This document shows positions 45,017-54,505 of a stretch of 64,000 bases of DNA, piece by piece. Source of the DNA: Empedobacter tilapiae. Its GTDB lineage: Bacteria > Bacteroidota > Bacteroidia > Flavobacteriales > Weeksellaceae. Each line of letters begins with the position of its first letter. The first letter of the stretch is position 1. The notes below the pieces were generated by a model. It was given only the letters and a program-made list of their open reading frames with translations, did no database searches and was not told the DNA's origin. The DNA lies in contig NZ_SRPE01000003.1 of NCBI RefSeq assembly GCF_004785645.1, forward strand, positions 248,001 through 312,000. Reading direction: 5' to 3'. Both the position numbers and the translations under genes were made by a program.

Positions 45017-45601
45017 TTAATCAAGTCTTTTTGCTTTAAATTTTTCTGCAAGTATATAAGGCTGCCTAAAACTATAATTGTCTGGAGCGATTAAATCATT
45101 TCCAAAAAATAAAAGTTTTAGATTAGATTTAGTAGGTATGCTTATTTCCTCTATTTTGTATGTCAAATTCTCTGATTCACAAAACGATCTAAATTTATCA
45201 ACGAGTGATTTCGGAAAGGTAATGTATCGTTTGTTTAAGTTATTTAGATCCATCCATAAACCAGTTTCTTTTTTGAGAAAATTATGAATTTTACCCAATA
45301 AAATTGGATCTTCATCAGGAATTATATCTAATTTGATTCTAATTTCCTCTTCAGTATTGTGTTTAATTAGAAAATGATCTGAGTATTCTTTAATCCGAAA
45401 AAAGGGAGTTAAAGAACAATGAGTAAAGTTTTTATAATCAATGACGTTTTCTGCTTTTATTTCCCATAAATGATCGTAATCATCATACCGAACATGAATA
45501 ATAAGCTTCATTTTAGCATTAAAAGCATCAAATTCTAATGACATCAAATGAATGTGTCCATGGAATGGAGTAGAATTAGTAAAGTAAATAAGTTCTTCCA
45601 T
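45017..45601 (-). CDS. Hypothetical protein downstream of rimM
   Basis: 194 residues, soluble, without signal peptide or membrane helix. The N-terminus has many aromatic and His residues (LIYFTNSTPFHGHIHLMSLEF), the middle alternates beta strands (WEIKAENVIDYKNF), and the C-terminus is basic. No family was recognised. It lies 34 bp after rimM on the same strand and may be co-transcribed with rpsP and rimM. Confidence 0.5.
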   Translation of the reverse strand: MEELIYFTNSTPFHGHIHLMSLEFDAFNAKMKLIIHVRYDDYDHLWEIKAENVIDYKNFTHCSLTPFFRIKEYSDHFLIKHNTEEEIRIKLDIIPDEDPILLGKIHNFLKKETGLWMDLNNLNKRYITFPKSLVDKFRSFCESENLTYKIEEISIPTKSNLKLLFFGNDLIAPDNYSFRQPYILAEKFKAKRLD

Positions 45602-45635
45602 TTATTGTAAAGATTAATAAATGAAAGATAATATT

Positions 45636-46160
45636 TTACCCTAAATAAATTTCTAATAATCCGTCAGGAATTTGGATAAGCATTGCTTTTTCTTCGCGAT
45701 TAACTTCAAGAATCCATTCGTCAATCATCGGAATTAAGATTTCTTTTCCATTTGCTTCAACCTCGAAATAAGCTTGTGCTGCAGAATCATTAACAGATTT
45801 TATTGTTCCAACTTCTGTATTTGTTTGGTCATAAATAGTGAAACCAACAATTTCGTGGTAATAAAAATCTGTTCCAGAAAGTTCTGGTAAAGATTTTAGA
45901 GGTAAATAAAGTTCTCGATTAATTAATTTGTCGACATCTTCGTCTTCAACATCTTCAAACTTTACTAATAATTTTGTGCCTTGATAAGGCTGAGAAGTTT
46001 CAAAAAAAAATGGAACCAGTGTACCATCTTTCTCGATGAACACTGCTTCCAAAGTATCGTATAATTCTGGTTCGTCTGTATCCAAGTGAATGATTAAATT
46101 ACCTTTGAAACCATGTCTCTTAGTAACTTTACCTAAATAGTAGCAATCATTTTTTGTCAT
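45636..46160 (-). CDS. rimM: 16S rRNA processing protein RimM
   Basis: 174 residues, the usual length. YYLGKVTKRHGFKGNLIIHLDTD is the N-terminal RimM barrel start, and a PRC-like barrel follows from about 95 (YYHEIVGFTIYD). The last part, EILIPMIDEWILEV, is the typical RimM C-terminal strand. RimM helps assemble the 3' head domain of the 30S subunit near S19. It follows rpsP directly, a classic pairing. Confidence 0.95.
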   Translation of the reverse strand: MTKNDCYYLGKVTKRHGFKGNLIIHLDTDEPELYDTLEAVFIEKDGTLVPFFFETSQPYQGTKLLVKFEDVEDEDVDKLINRELYLPLKSLPELSGTDFYYHEIVGFTIYDQTNTEVGTIKSVNDSAAQAYFEVEANGKEILIPMIDEWILEVNREEKAMLIQIPDGLLEIYLG

Positions 46161-46184
46161 TTGGAACGTCTCTGAACTTAAAAA

Positions 46185-46712
46185 TTATTCTTCTGTAGCA
46201 ACTTCTTCAGTTGTACCTTCTGCTTCTTCAGCAGGAGTTTCTTCAACTTGTGCAGCAGCTTCTGCTTCTTGAGCAGCTTTTACACGAGCTTCATTAACAG
46301 CTTTTTCAGCTTCTAATGCAGCAGCTTTAGAAGCAGCAGCACCTGAAGTTAAACCGTCTTTTTTAGCTTGAACTTTTGCACCTTTAGCTTCTAACCAAGC
46401 TTCAAAACGTTTTTCAGCTTCTTCTTGAGAAAATGCTCCTTTAGCAACACCACCTAATAAGTGTTTTTTCATGTAAGCACCTTTGTAAGATAATAAAGCT
46501 TTAGCAGTATTAGATGGCTCAGCACCAGTTTGTAACCACTCTACAGCAGAATCAACATTTAATTCAATTGTAGCTGGGTTAGTAATTGGGTTGTAAGTAC
46601 CTAATTTTTCGATGAAACGACCATCACGTTTTGCTCTTGAGTCAGCAACTACGATGTGAAAGAATGGTTTTCCTTTACGACCATGTCTTTGTAATCTAAT
46701 TCTTGTAGCCAT
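46185..46712 (-). CDS. rpsP: 30S ribosomal protein S16 with Ala/Glu-rich C-terminal extension
   Basis: 175 residues. The first 80 or so (MATRIRLQRHGRKGKPFFHI, then DGRFIEKLGTYNP and SVEWL-like DSAVEWLQTGAEP) are a normal S16. The remaining 90 form a low-complexity tail rich in Ala, Glu and Lys. Such tails are common in Bacteroidota S16. It is the first gene of the rpsP-rimM unit and has its own promoter. Confidence 0.95.
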   Translation of the reverse strand: MATRIRLQRHGRKGKPFFHIVVADSRAKRDGRFIEKLGTYNPITNPATIELNVDSAVEWLQTGAEPSNTAKALLSYKGAYMKKHLLGGVAKGAFSQEEAEKRFEAWLEAKGAKVQAKKDGLTSGAAASKAAALEAEKAVNEARVKAAQEAEAAAQVEETPAEEAEGTTEEVATEE

Positions 46713-46762
46713 AGTATAACTAATTATTTTGGGAACTCGTCCCGTTTTACAAATTTGAGGTG

Positions 46763-46770
46763 CAAATATA
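46763..46770 (-). promoter_or_regulatory. -7 element of the rpsP promoter
   Basis: On the minus strand TATATTTG matches TAnnTTTG and is followed by CACC. It lies 50 bp before rpsP; the -33 is weak. Confidence 0.5.
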
Positions 46771-46881
46771 CAATATTTTTAATAAATAATTATTTTAAAA
46801 GAGATTATTAAGATATTTCTAAAAAATCAAATTTTTTGACAAGAGATTCTGATGTATTTTTAGAGCAAAAATATAATTAAA

Positions 46882-47481
46882 ATGAACAAACAAGAAATAC
46901 TTATTCAGACACAAGCTTATATCAAAAAAACTTTTTTAGATGAAGGAACAGGACACGATTATTTCCACATTGAACGTGTTGTGACAAATGCGAAGAAGAT
47001 TTTAGAGACTGAAAATGCTGACTCTTTTTTGGTCGAATTAGCTGCTTGGACACATGATATTGGTGATTATAAATTACATGAAGGGGTTGATAAATCAGAA
47101 GAATTGATAAGAGCGTTTTTAGAATCTATAAATGTTGAAGAAGAATCAATCCAAAAGGTATTAGAAATTGTTTCGCAAGTTTCATTTAGTAAAGGAAATA
47201 AGCCGACAACAATTGAGGCTGAAATTGTACAAGACGCTGATCGTTTGGATGCGATTGGAGCTGTAGGAATTGCACGTTGTTTTGCTTATGGAGGTAGTGT
47301 AGGAAGTATTCTGTATAATCCGTATGATAATTCAAAGGATGCATCGAGTGTACAACACTTTTATGATAAATTGTTTAAATTAAAAGATTTAATGAATACA
47401 AAAACAGCAAAAAAAATTGCTTTAAGTCGTCACGAATATATGGAAAAGTTTATAGAAGAATTCTATCACGAAGTTAAATAA
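46882..47481 (+). CDS. HD-domain phosphohydrolase
   Basis: 199 residues. TGHDYFHIERVVTNAKKI and AAWTHDIGDYK give the H...HD metal site of the HD superfamily, and IVQDADRLDAIGAVGI adds the downstream Asp. The family (COG1418) contains phosphohydrolases for nucleotides and related esters; the substrate is not visible. TATTTTTA at 46855-46862 with T-rich DNA 19 bp upstream may be its promoter. The next gene lies 12 bp after the stop. Confidence 0.85.
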   Translation: MNKQEILIQTQAYIKKTFLDEGTGHDYFHIERVVTNAKKILETENADSFLVELAAWTHDIGDYKLHEGVDKSEELIRAFLESINVEEESIQKVLEIVSQVSFSKGNKPTTIEAEIVQDADRLDAIGAVGIARCFAYGGSVGSILYNPYDNSKDASSVQHFYDKLFKLKDLMNTKTAKKIALSRHEYMEKFIEEFYHEVK

Positions 47482-47493
47482 ATTGAGATTAAA

Positions 47494-48327
47494 ATGAATA
47501 ATATTTTTAAAACTTTACTATTTATCCTTGTATCACATGTTGTTTATGGACAAGAAACTTTTCAGTTTCAAATTCAATTTCAACCAAAATCGTCTTACAA
47601 AACTAATCTTGAGATGAATCTTAATATGAAGATGCATGTAAGTGGTTCTGAGAAAAATGTTGGTATCAATGATTTGGATAGTAAAATGTTAATGAATTTC
47701 GAAATGTTGACAAAAACTGATATCGTTAATAAAGAAGGCAAATTACCTTTTGAAATTTCTTATACTGATCTTGATACTAAGATGTTTATGAATGGACAGG
47801 AGATTCCAAATGTAACTGAAAAATCTAAAGAATTAATTTTAGGAATTAAACTGAAAGGTTTTGAAACAGAAAAAGGTCGTGAATATTCTTATGAAGGAGA
47901 TTCTGAAAAGATGAAAGAAACTTATGAAAATATGATGAGCTCGATGTCAATGTTAACTTTTTATCCAAAAGAAGTGTTTAAAGTTGGTGATTCAAAAGAA
48001 GTTCATATTCCTTTTAAAATGCCATTACAACAAGGAATGCAAATGGAAATGAATCTTAAGGCTGAGTATACTTTGACAAAGTTAGATAATGATAACGCAT
48101 ATTTTGATATAAAAATGTATTCTGAAGGAGATATTAAGCCTTCAAATCAATTCAATATTCACATAGATCAATATCAATTAAGAGGAAAATTAATTATGAA
48201 TAGAAAAGATCAAAATATTAATCATTCTGAATTATCTGGACCAATGAACATGACATTGGAAATGAATAATATGAAAGTGAAAATGAATTCAGAAAATAAT
48301 TATAAAACTCATTCAATAAAATTGTAG
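47494..48327 (+). CDS. Secreted Met-rich hypothetical protein (DUF6263-like)
   Basis: 277 residues with a signal peptide ending VVYGQ near 16-20. The mature protein is beta-rich, with many Met residues (for example EMNLNMKMHV and MNMTLEMNNMKVKM). The pattern of a YKTNLEMNLNMKM strand followed by EYSYEGDSEKM and a VGDSKEVHIPF turn resembles the Bacteroidota DUF6263 group. It may be periplasmic or surface located. Function is unknown. Confidence 0.6.
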   Translation: MNNIFKTLLFILVSHVVYGQETFQFQIQFQPKSSYKTNLEMNLNMKMHVSGSEKNVGINDLDSKMLMNFEMLTKTDIVNKEGKLPFEISYTDLDTKMFMNGQEIPNVTEKSKELILGIKLKGFETEKGREYSYEGDSEKMKETYENMMSSMSMLTFYPKEVFKVGDSKEVHIPFKMPLQQGMQMEMNLKAEYTLTKLDNDNAYFDIKMYSEGDIKPSNQFNIHIDQYQLRGKLIMNRKDQNINHSELSGPMNMTLEMNNMKVKMNSENNYKTHSIKL

Positions 48328-48378
48328 AAAGCTGTAACTTATTTTCAATTATAACGTCTACATTATTAAATCTTAATT

Positions 48379-49998
48379 ATGAATAAATTTTTTACACTTT
48401 TAAGTATTACTTTTTTAAGTTCATGTGTCTCTGTACAAAAGTATAATGCGCATATTGATGAGAAAATAGATACAGATAAATTAAGAAAAGATGTAGATTT
48501 TACAAAAGAAAAATTATTGCGAAAACATGTTGATATTGATTTGTACTATTCTAAAGAGACGATTGCAAATAGATTAGATAGTTTTAAAAATACAATTCAA
48601 CAACCGATGAAACCAAATGATTTTTCGAGAGAGCTATCTAAAGTTGTTTCAAGTTTCGGTCATGGACATACTGTTGTAACATCATTTTCAAGAAAGATAA
48701 CTAAAGAAACGAAGAAGAAATATAAAGACTCAAAAGGACCAATGAATTTGCTTGAGTTTAAATCCTTAGATAATCACTTGTACTTAAATAAAAATAATTC
48801 GAAGGATTCAACATTAGTTTTACAAGCAGAAATTTTATCAATTAATGGAATCAAGTTTCAGGATTATTACAATTTATATAATAATTATAGAAAAGGAGAT
48901 GGTTATATAACAACACTTAGTAAGTATATGTATGGAAATTCTTACTTAAGATTTGTTTCAAATGAAATAGGTGTTCAGGATTCTATATTTATTTCGTTTC
49001 AGAAAAATGATTCTGTTTTTACTAAAATAGTAAAGAGAGAATATAAAGAAAAGAAAGACAAATCTTTTAAGAAAAACTCTTTAGATACAATTCAAAAAAA
49101 ATCAAATGAAGAACAAAAATTCGCAAAATTATCTAAAGAACAAAAATTAAAACGAAAACAATTATTAGATCATAAGAAGAAAGTAAAAAAATATTTTGCC
49201 TACTCAAGCTTTTCAAAAGAATATCAACGTGAAATTAGTTTTCCAGACAAAAACGATTCAACAACAGTTGTGTTAAAGATTAAAACATTTTCTTTAGGAA
49301 ATAGTAAAAAAGCTTATCCATTTATCTTTGATTCAATAAACAAACTGAATGTTAAAAACCTAATTTTAGATGTTCGTAACAATGGCGGAGGTTATGTAAG
49401 AGACGCAAACTATTTATATTCATTTTTAACGACACGAAACCAGCGACAAGCTGTAATGACAGATAAAATGAGAGTTAATTCAAAATTTGGTTTAATGAAA
49501 AATTATTTTCAAAGTTTTGGGGTAATTGGTAATACTTTAGGATTACCATTAGCTATTTACAAATATTCGGAATCTATTATTAAAACCAAGAAAGAAAAAG
49601 ATGGATATTATTATAAAGTAACAGGTAAGAAGGATTTTCTACTTCAACCTGAAAGATATAAAGGTAATTTATATGTTTTAACAAATGGAATGTCATATTC
49701 AGCAACTTCTATTTTATCTGCTGCATTACAAAATGAAGGAAAAGCAATATTTGTAGGGGAAGAAACGGGAGGAGATTATAACGGAACTGTTGCAGGAAGT
49801 TTTAATGACTTTAAATTGAAAAATTCCAAACTAAAAATATATTATGGAATGATTGATTTTAAACCGAATACTTCAAGAGATTTGAAAGGAAGAGGAATTA
49901 TTCCAAATGTTCCAATCGAAATAACTTTTGATGATGTTGTAAAAAGAAAAGATACTCAACTTGATTGGATTTTGAGCGATATAAAAAATAAACATTAA
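48379..49998 (+). CDS. S41-family peptidase lipoprotein, first tandem copy
   Basis: 539 residues. A lipoprotein signal ends FLSSC (Cys16) before VSVQKYNAHI. Residues from about 80 to 110 hold FGHGHTVV, the His region of the S41 core. The core proper is NLILDVRNNGGGYVRDANYLY (substrate-binding region), then LYVLTNGMSYSATS with the likely nucleophile Ser in NGMSYSATS, and IFVGEETGGDYNGTVAG. The GG-rich EETGG form rather than a TxGK Lys points to the tricorn-like subtype. A Lys-rich insertion lies near 215-275. It is a membrane-anchored peptidase of unknown substrate; its paralogue follows 6 bp later. Confidence 0.8.
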   Translation: MNKFFTLLSITFLSSCVSVQKYNAHIDEKIDTDKLRKDVDFTKEKLLRKHVDIDLYYSKETIANRLDSFKNTIQQPMKPNDFSRELSKVVSSFGHGHTVVTSFSRKITKETKKKYKDSKGPMNLLEFKSLDNHLYLNKNNSKDSTLVLQAEILSINGIKFQDYYNLYNNYRKGDGYITTLSKYMYGNSYLRFVSNEIGVQDSIFISFQKNDSVFTKIVKREYKEKKDKSFKKNSLDTIQKKSNEEQKFAKLSKEQKLKRKQLLDHKKKVKKYFAYSSFSKEYQREISFPDKNDSTTVVLKIKTFSLGNSKKAYPFIFDSINKLNVKNLILDVRNNGGGYVRDANYLYSFLTTRNQRQAVMTDKMRVNSKFGLMKNYFQSFGVIGNTLGLPLAIYKYSESIIKTKKEKDGYYYKVTGKKDFLLQPERYKGNLYVLTNGMSYSATSILSAALQNEGKAIFVGEETGGDYNGTVAGSFNDFKLKNSKLKIYYGMIDFKPNTSRDLKGRGIIPNVPIEITFDDVVKRKDTQLDWILSDIKNKH

Positions 49999-50004
49999 TA
50001 CTAA

Positions 50005-51585
50005 ATGAAACTAAAATCTACATTGATTTATTTGTCTCTTTTGTTTATGTGCAGTTGTACTTCTGTAGAGAAATATAATGCACATATTGAAAAAGAAATT
50101 CCTGCAAATAAATTAAAAAAAGATGTAGATTTTGTTTACAAAAAACTCAAAAGATATCATCCAAAGTTAGATTTATACATTTCTCAAGATTCTATTGATT
50201 TTAAGTTTGATAGCTTAAAAAAAACAATAAAAAAACCATTGAAACCAAATAATTTTTTTGTAAAAATTTTTCCGATTTTCAAAAGCTTACAGCATGGACA
50301 TACTTATGTTTACCCGCTTTATAAACGATTAGATAAAAAACAGACAAAGGAATATAAAGAGTCTAAATCAGCATTTAATGATTATAGTTTTTTTTGGAAA
50401 AATGATTCTGTCTTTTTAGTTAATGATATAAGTAAGATAAATCCAATTAATTCAGGATCAGCTTTACTTTATATAGATAGTGTTTCAACTAAATATTTAC
50501 ATGACAAATATAAAAAGAGTATTTATGGAGATGGAAAAAATACTACTTTTTCGGACAATGTATTTAACAGGACTTTTCTTAATTATTTTACATTAGAAAA
50601 TGGAATTAAAGATTCTATTGAACTTACTTTTTTAATGGGAAATACTCCAATTCGAAAAAAAACATTTCGTACTTATCCAAAACCCAAAAATGAAAAAGTA
50701 ACTGAAACACCAAAAATTACAAAACAAGAGAAAGAAATAGAACGAAAAGTTATGATAAAACAAAAGAAATATGGTTATTCTAAAAGTTCTAAAACTTATT
50801 CCAAAGATTTGTCTTTTCCTACGAATGACAGTACAGTTGCAGTGTTAAAAGTAACAGATTTTAGAAAAGGTAAAATACGTGAGCTATATAAAGAAGTTTT
50901 TACGGATGTAAAAAATCATAAAGTACAAAACTTAGTTTTAGATCTTCGAAATAATGGAGGAGGTTATATAAAAGATGCACATTATTTATATGCTTATTTG
51001 GTTGATGAGTCAAAGCCTTTTTTGGGTGAAAAAATTGTTGCGAATAAAACAGCTTTCGGAAAATCGTTGTATAATCTTTTCCCTATTTATTCTTATCCGT
51101 TGCTTTGGTTGGGATCTGGTTATTCTTATTTTTCTACAACCAAAAATATAGATAATGAGTATGAACTAAATATGCCTTTTTCTTTTGTTAAAGTAGATAA
51201 TGATCTGGTTTATAAACATAATTTGTATGTCATTATCAATGGAGGTTCCTATTCGGCATCGTCTCTAATTTCTGCAAATCTTCAAGCAAAAAAACGTGCT
51301 TATTTTGTAGGGGAAGAAACAGGCGGAGATTTTAATGGAACGGTTGCTGGTTTGATGCCAAAGTTTACTTTACCTCATTCTAAGTTGAAAATGTCAGTTG
51401 GAACAGTTTACCTTTCTCCTATTGAAAAATGTGATGAAATAGGGCATGGAGTTTATCCAGATAAAGAAATAAAACCAACTTTAGAGAATAAAATAAAACG
51501 ATTTGATGTTGAGTTGAATTGGATCTTGAATGATATAAAGAATGGAAACAAATCACTTAATCAACGATTTTTATTTGTTGAATAA
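50005..51585 (+). CDS. S41-family peptidase lipoprotein, second tandem copy
   Basis: 526 residues. The signal ends LFMCSC with lipidated Cys near 16-18, then TSVEKYNAHIEKE, closely like the first copy. LQHGHTYV replaces FGHGHTVV, and NLVLDLRNNGGGYIKDAHYLY, INGGSYSASS and YFVGEETGGDFNGTVAG match the core of the first copy. A shorter Lys-rich insertion lies near 225-255. The two genes arose by tandem duplication followed by clear divergence outside the core. Its end overlaps a terminator arm shared with the convergent methyltransferase gene. Confidence 0.8.
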   Translation: MKLKSTLIYLSLLFMCSCTSVEKYNAHIEKEIPANKLKKDVDFVYKKLKRYHPKLDLYISQDSIDFKFDSLKKTIKKPLKPNNFFVKIFPIFKSLQHGHTYVYPLYKRLDKKQTKEYKESKSAFNDYSFFWKNDSVFLVNDISKINPINSGSALLYIDSVSTKYLHDKYKKSIYGDGKNTTFSDNVFNRTFLNYFTLENGIKDSIELTFLMGNTPIRKKTFRTYPKPKNEKVTETPKITKQEKEIERKVMIKQKKYGYSKSSKTYSKDLSFPTNDSTVAVLKVTDFRKGKIRELYKEVFTDVKNHKVQNLVLDLRNNGGGYIKDAHYLYAYLVDESKPFLGEKIVANKTAFGKSLYNLFPIYSYPLLWLGSGYSYFSTTKNIDNEYELNMPFSFVKVDNDLVYKHNLYVIINGGSYSASSLISANLQAKKRAYFVGEETGGDFNGTVAGLMPKFTLPHSKLKMSVGTVYLSPIEKCDEIGHGVYPDKEIKPTLENKIKRFDVELNWILNDIKNGNKSLNQRFLFVE

Positions 51586-51599
51586 TGTTTCCATTCTTT
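51537..51599. terminator. Terminator overlapping the end of the second S41 gene
   Basis: AAAGAATGGAAACA at 51537-51550, inside the coding sequence, pairs perfectly with TGTTTCCATTCTTT at 51586-51599 over a 35-nt loop. The position between convergent genes and the U-run support a bidirectional terminator; the loop is long. Confidence 0.5.
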
Positions 51600-52211
51600 T
51601 TATTTATGTTTAAAACTACAGAAAATAAAATTTTGTATTGTATCAAACGGCGTTTTATGATCAACTGTAAAACATTCTATTTTATCAAAATTAGCTTTAA
51701 AAATTGAAATTAAAGAAGTTTCATCATTTTGTTTAATCTCCAAACCACTACATTTTAATGGTCCGTTTTTCGAAAAAGTTCCAATAACCATTCTTCCTTT
51801 TACAGCTTTCGTAACCAAATCTTGGTATTTTTTGATATCATTTTCTTCTGTTAAAAAGTGAAAAACAGCTCTATCGTGCCAAATATCATATTGTTCTGTA
51901 GGTTCAAATTCGGTGATGTCAGCTACAATCCAAGTTACTTTCTCTGTTTTATTTCTCAAACGCTTTTTTGCTCTTTCTAACGCATTTGCAGAAATATCCA
52001 AAACTGAAATATTTTCGTATCCTTCTTGCAATAAGAAATCAACCAATTTACTATCTCCACCTCCAATATCGATAATTTTAGCTGTTTTATCAGTTCCAAA
52101 AGAATGAATAAAATTTAAAGAAGTTTCAGGCTTTTCTTGTGTCCAACTCACTTCTTCTGGAGTTTTCACGTTGTATATATGTTCCCAATGAGATTTTTTT
52201 TCGTTGTTCAT
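51600..52211 (-). CDS. Class I SAM-dependent methyltransferase
   Basis: 203 residues from the ATG at 52211; a longer frame to 52265 adds a stretch with no family match. AKIIDIGGGDSKLVDFLL is the SAM-binding motif I, followed by ISVLDISANALERAKKRL (motif II). DIWHDRAVFHFL is the conserved post-I block. The N-terminus HWEHIYNVKTPEEVSW is typical of small methyltransferases related to tellurite- and thiol-methylating groups. The substrate is not known. Confidence 0.8.
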   Translation of the reverse strand: MNNEKKSHWEHIYNVKTPEEVSWTQEKPETSLNFIHSFGTDKTAKIIDIGGGDSKLVDFLLQEGYENISVLDISANALERAKKRLRNKTEKVTWIVADITEFEPTEQYDIWHDRAVFHFLTEENDIKKYQDLVTKAVKGRMVIGTFSKNGPLKCSGLEIKQNDETSLISIFKANFDKIECFTVDHKTPFDTIQNFIFCSFKHK

Positions 52212-52386
52212 TGCTTTTGTATTTTCATGCAATTTCGAACTTTTATTTAAAATGAAGTGTAACAAAAATTACAAAATAGAATCTAATTTCTGAAAATAAA
52301 GATAGTTTCGTTTTTTTAAAAAAACAGCTTCTATTTAACGTAGCTTGTTTTTATAATTCTGAACTTAAACTAGTTTCTCGGAACTT

Positions 52387-53127
52387 TTATTTTTTAATTT
52401 TTCCTATTCTGATAAGAATAGGAAAATGTATTGCTTTTGTAGTATCATTTCCCCAAACTTTTTCAATTTCTGTTTGTAACTGTTCAATAGGGTTATAATT
52501 GTTTTGTTTTATAAAATGTTTTACAGCAGACCAAGTGTTTAGATAACCGATTAAATGATCAAGACTCCATTGTTGAATGTTTTCGAACTTAGGGGATTCA
52601 ATTTCGTCAAATGGGAAAGGAATTGTTTTATAATCCTCGTCAATATATTTTCTTTCTTTGTCCCAGTATTTGCCAAGTATATTGATATAGAAATTCGAGA
52701 TTAAATGATCAATTTCTTTAGAAATTCTTAATCTTCCATAACCGATAACAGCTAGTAAAGCATCTTTTTTAGCAGTTCTTATAACTTCTGCATAAAATTG
52801 ATCAAAATTAAACCAATGAATAGCTTGTGCTACAACAATTAAATTAAAGAAATTTTCGTTGAAATTCGTTTTTTCAGCTGCTTGTACAGAATATAATATA
52901 TTATCTGTTTTTTGAGCATTATCTATTTGGGATTGACTAATATCTGTAGCATAAATATTGTTATATGTTTTTGAAAGTATAGATGCAATTTGTCCATTTC
53001 CTGTACCACAATCCCAAGCGTTATCCTTATTTGAAACAATGATGTTTAAATAATCAAATAATTCTTTTGGATAACTTGGTCTATATTTTGCATATTTATC
53101 CGATTGTGTTGAAAAATTATCTTTCAT
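52387..53127 (-). CDS. Class I SAM-dependent methyltransferase (Methyltransf_11 type)
   Basis: 246 residues from the ATG at 53127; a longer frame to 53154 adds only nine residues. NAWDCGTGNGQIASIL is motif I, then IYATDISQSQI (motif II). LIVVAQAIHWFNFDQFYAEV is the post-I block with the AIHWF pattern, found in the methyltransferase group of which yeast Crg1 is a member. It is separated from the next methyltransferase by 175 bp without ORF and shares no operon structure with it. Confidence 0.8.
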   Translation of the reverse strand: MKDNFSTQSDKYAKYRPSYPKELFDYLNIIVSNKDNAWDCGTGNGQIASILSKTYNNIYATDISQSQIDNAQKTDNILYSVQAAEKTNFNENFFNLIVVAQAIHWFNFDQFYAEVIRTAKKDALLAVIGYGRLRISKEIDHLISNFYINILGKYWDKERKYIDEDYKTIPFPFDEIESPKFENIQQWSLDHLIGYLNTWSAVKHFIKQNNYNPIEQLQTEIEKVWGNDTTKAIHFPILIRIGKIKK

Positions 53128-53457
53128 AGATGAGTTTTGTATATAAAAATACAAAAAGTATATACAATTAAATTATACTTTTTTTCTTAATTATTAGAAA
53201 TGATAAATGAATTGAAGAACAAACATAAATAGGTGAAGTTTATAACATCTCAGTATTTTTTCATTCATTTAGCTACATAATTACATTATAAAACTCTATC
53301 TATAGATATAAAAAAACTATTTATTGTACACAAAAAAACTTTAAAAGTTAAAGATGTCAAATTTGAATTAATTACGTTTATTTAATTACCTCAATCCCAA
53401 AAGTAACAAGAACGTTTATGATTAGAACCAGATATTCAAATCAGCTATTTTTAAGCT
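53128..53457. other. Intergenic region without a gene
   Basis: AT-rich, without a supported ORF. A short hairpin (CTTTAA, CTT, TTAAAG on the minus strand, near 53337-53352) followed by seven T residues could be a weak terminator for apbE, about 105 bp after its stop. Nothing else was recognised. Confidence 0.5.
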
Positions 53458-54462
53458 TTATTTCTCTAAATTTCGTTTAATCTTTTTATAGTTTTTTGAA
53501 CGAATAATTTTTCCTTTGTCTGTAATCAAAAGAGCTGCGTAATCTTTTTGTTGATTGATTAAATTCAATCCTTTTTTCTTTCCTAAAACCATAATAGAAG
53601 TGCTAAAACCATTACACATTTCAGCATTTTCGCCGATTACTGTAACACCTGTTAAACCTGTTGCAGGAATCCCAGTTTTGGGATTAATAATGTGTGAATA
53701 GCGAACACCATCAATCAAAATAAATTTTTCGTAATCACCAGAAGTTGTAACAGCAGCATTTTTCATTGAGAGAATATCCAACATTTTATGTCGATTAAAA
53801 GGATTTGTAATTCCAATTTTCCAAGCTTCTCCATTTGGTTGATTTCCCCAAGTTGTCATATCACCAGAAGCATCAATTATACCAGCATTAATTCCTAAAC
53901 TTTGCATAAAAGTTCGTGCTTTTTGTGCTGCATAACCTTTTCCAGTTGACCCAAAACCGATTTTCATTCCAACTTTTTTTAAGAATATTGTTGAATTTTC
54001 TTCATCCAAAATAATGTTTTGATAACCGATTTTTTCGATTGCTTTTGAAATTTCTTCCTGAGTTGGAATCTTTTCCATTGAACCATCAAATTTCCATATT
54101 TTGTCCATTGCCGCAAAGCTAATGTCAAAAGCACCATCGGTTATTTGCGAAAAATAAATTGCACGCTTTGTTAAGTCAAAAACTTCTTGATCAACTTTTA
54201 TGGGTTTTATTCCAGCATTTTGATTGACAAGAGAAACTTGTGAAGTAGGTTTCCAATCAGAAATCAAATTCTCGATTCTAATCATTTCATCAATTGCTTT
54301 ATTGATGTTTTTTTCAACGGAAATAGAATCGGTGTCAACCAACGTAATTTTGAATTTACTTCCCATCAAAATTGTATCTCTAACTCCAACCGTTTGAGCA
54401 TTCATCGGAGTTAGAACATACAATAGTATAAAAGTGAATATATTTTTTAGAATGAATTGCAT
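53458..54462 (-). CDS. apbE: FAD:protein FMN transferase
   Basis: 334 residues with a signal peptide ending PMNAQ near 19-23. The ApbE family covalently attaches FMN, taken from FAD, to Ser or Thr of exported proteins. Visible motifs are GSTGKGYAAQKA, GIIDASGDM, VTTSGDYEKF and HIINPKTGIPATGLTGVTV with AEMCNGFSTSIMVLG near the end. It acts in the periplasm. It is the last gene of the redox operon and is the likely source of the flavin on the DUF2271 protein. A 174-bp gap with a structured repeat separates it from the reductase gene. Confidence 0.9.
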   Translation of the reverse strand: MQFILKNIFTFILLYVLTPMNAQTVGVRDTILMGSKFKITLVDTDSISVEKNINKAIDEMIRIENLISDWKPTSQVSLVNQNAGIKPIKVDQEVFDLTKRAIYFSQITDGAFDISFAAMDKIWKFDGSMEKIPTQEEISKAIEKIGYQNIILDEENSTIFLKKVGMKIGFGSTGKGYAAQKARTFMQSLGINAGIIDASGDMTTWGNQPNGEAWKIGITNPFNRHKMLDILSMKNAAVTTSGDYEKFILIDGVRYSHIINPKTGIPATGLTGVTVIGENAEMCNGFSTSIMVLGKKKGLNLINQQKDYAALLITDKGKIIRSKNYKKIKRNLEK

Positions 54463-54505
54463 GATGTTTTATTCATTTGTTATTGTGAGTAAATTTTCAT
54501 CAAAG

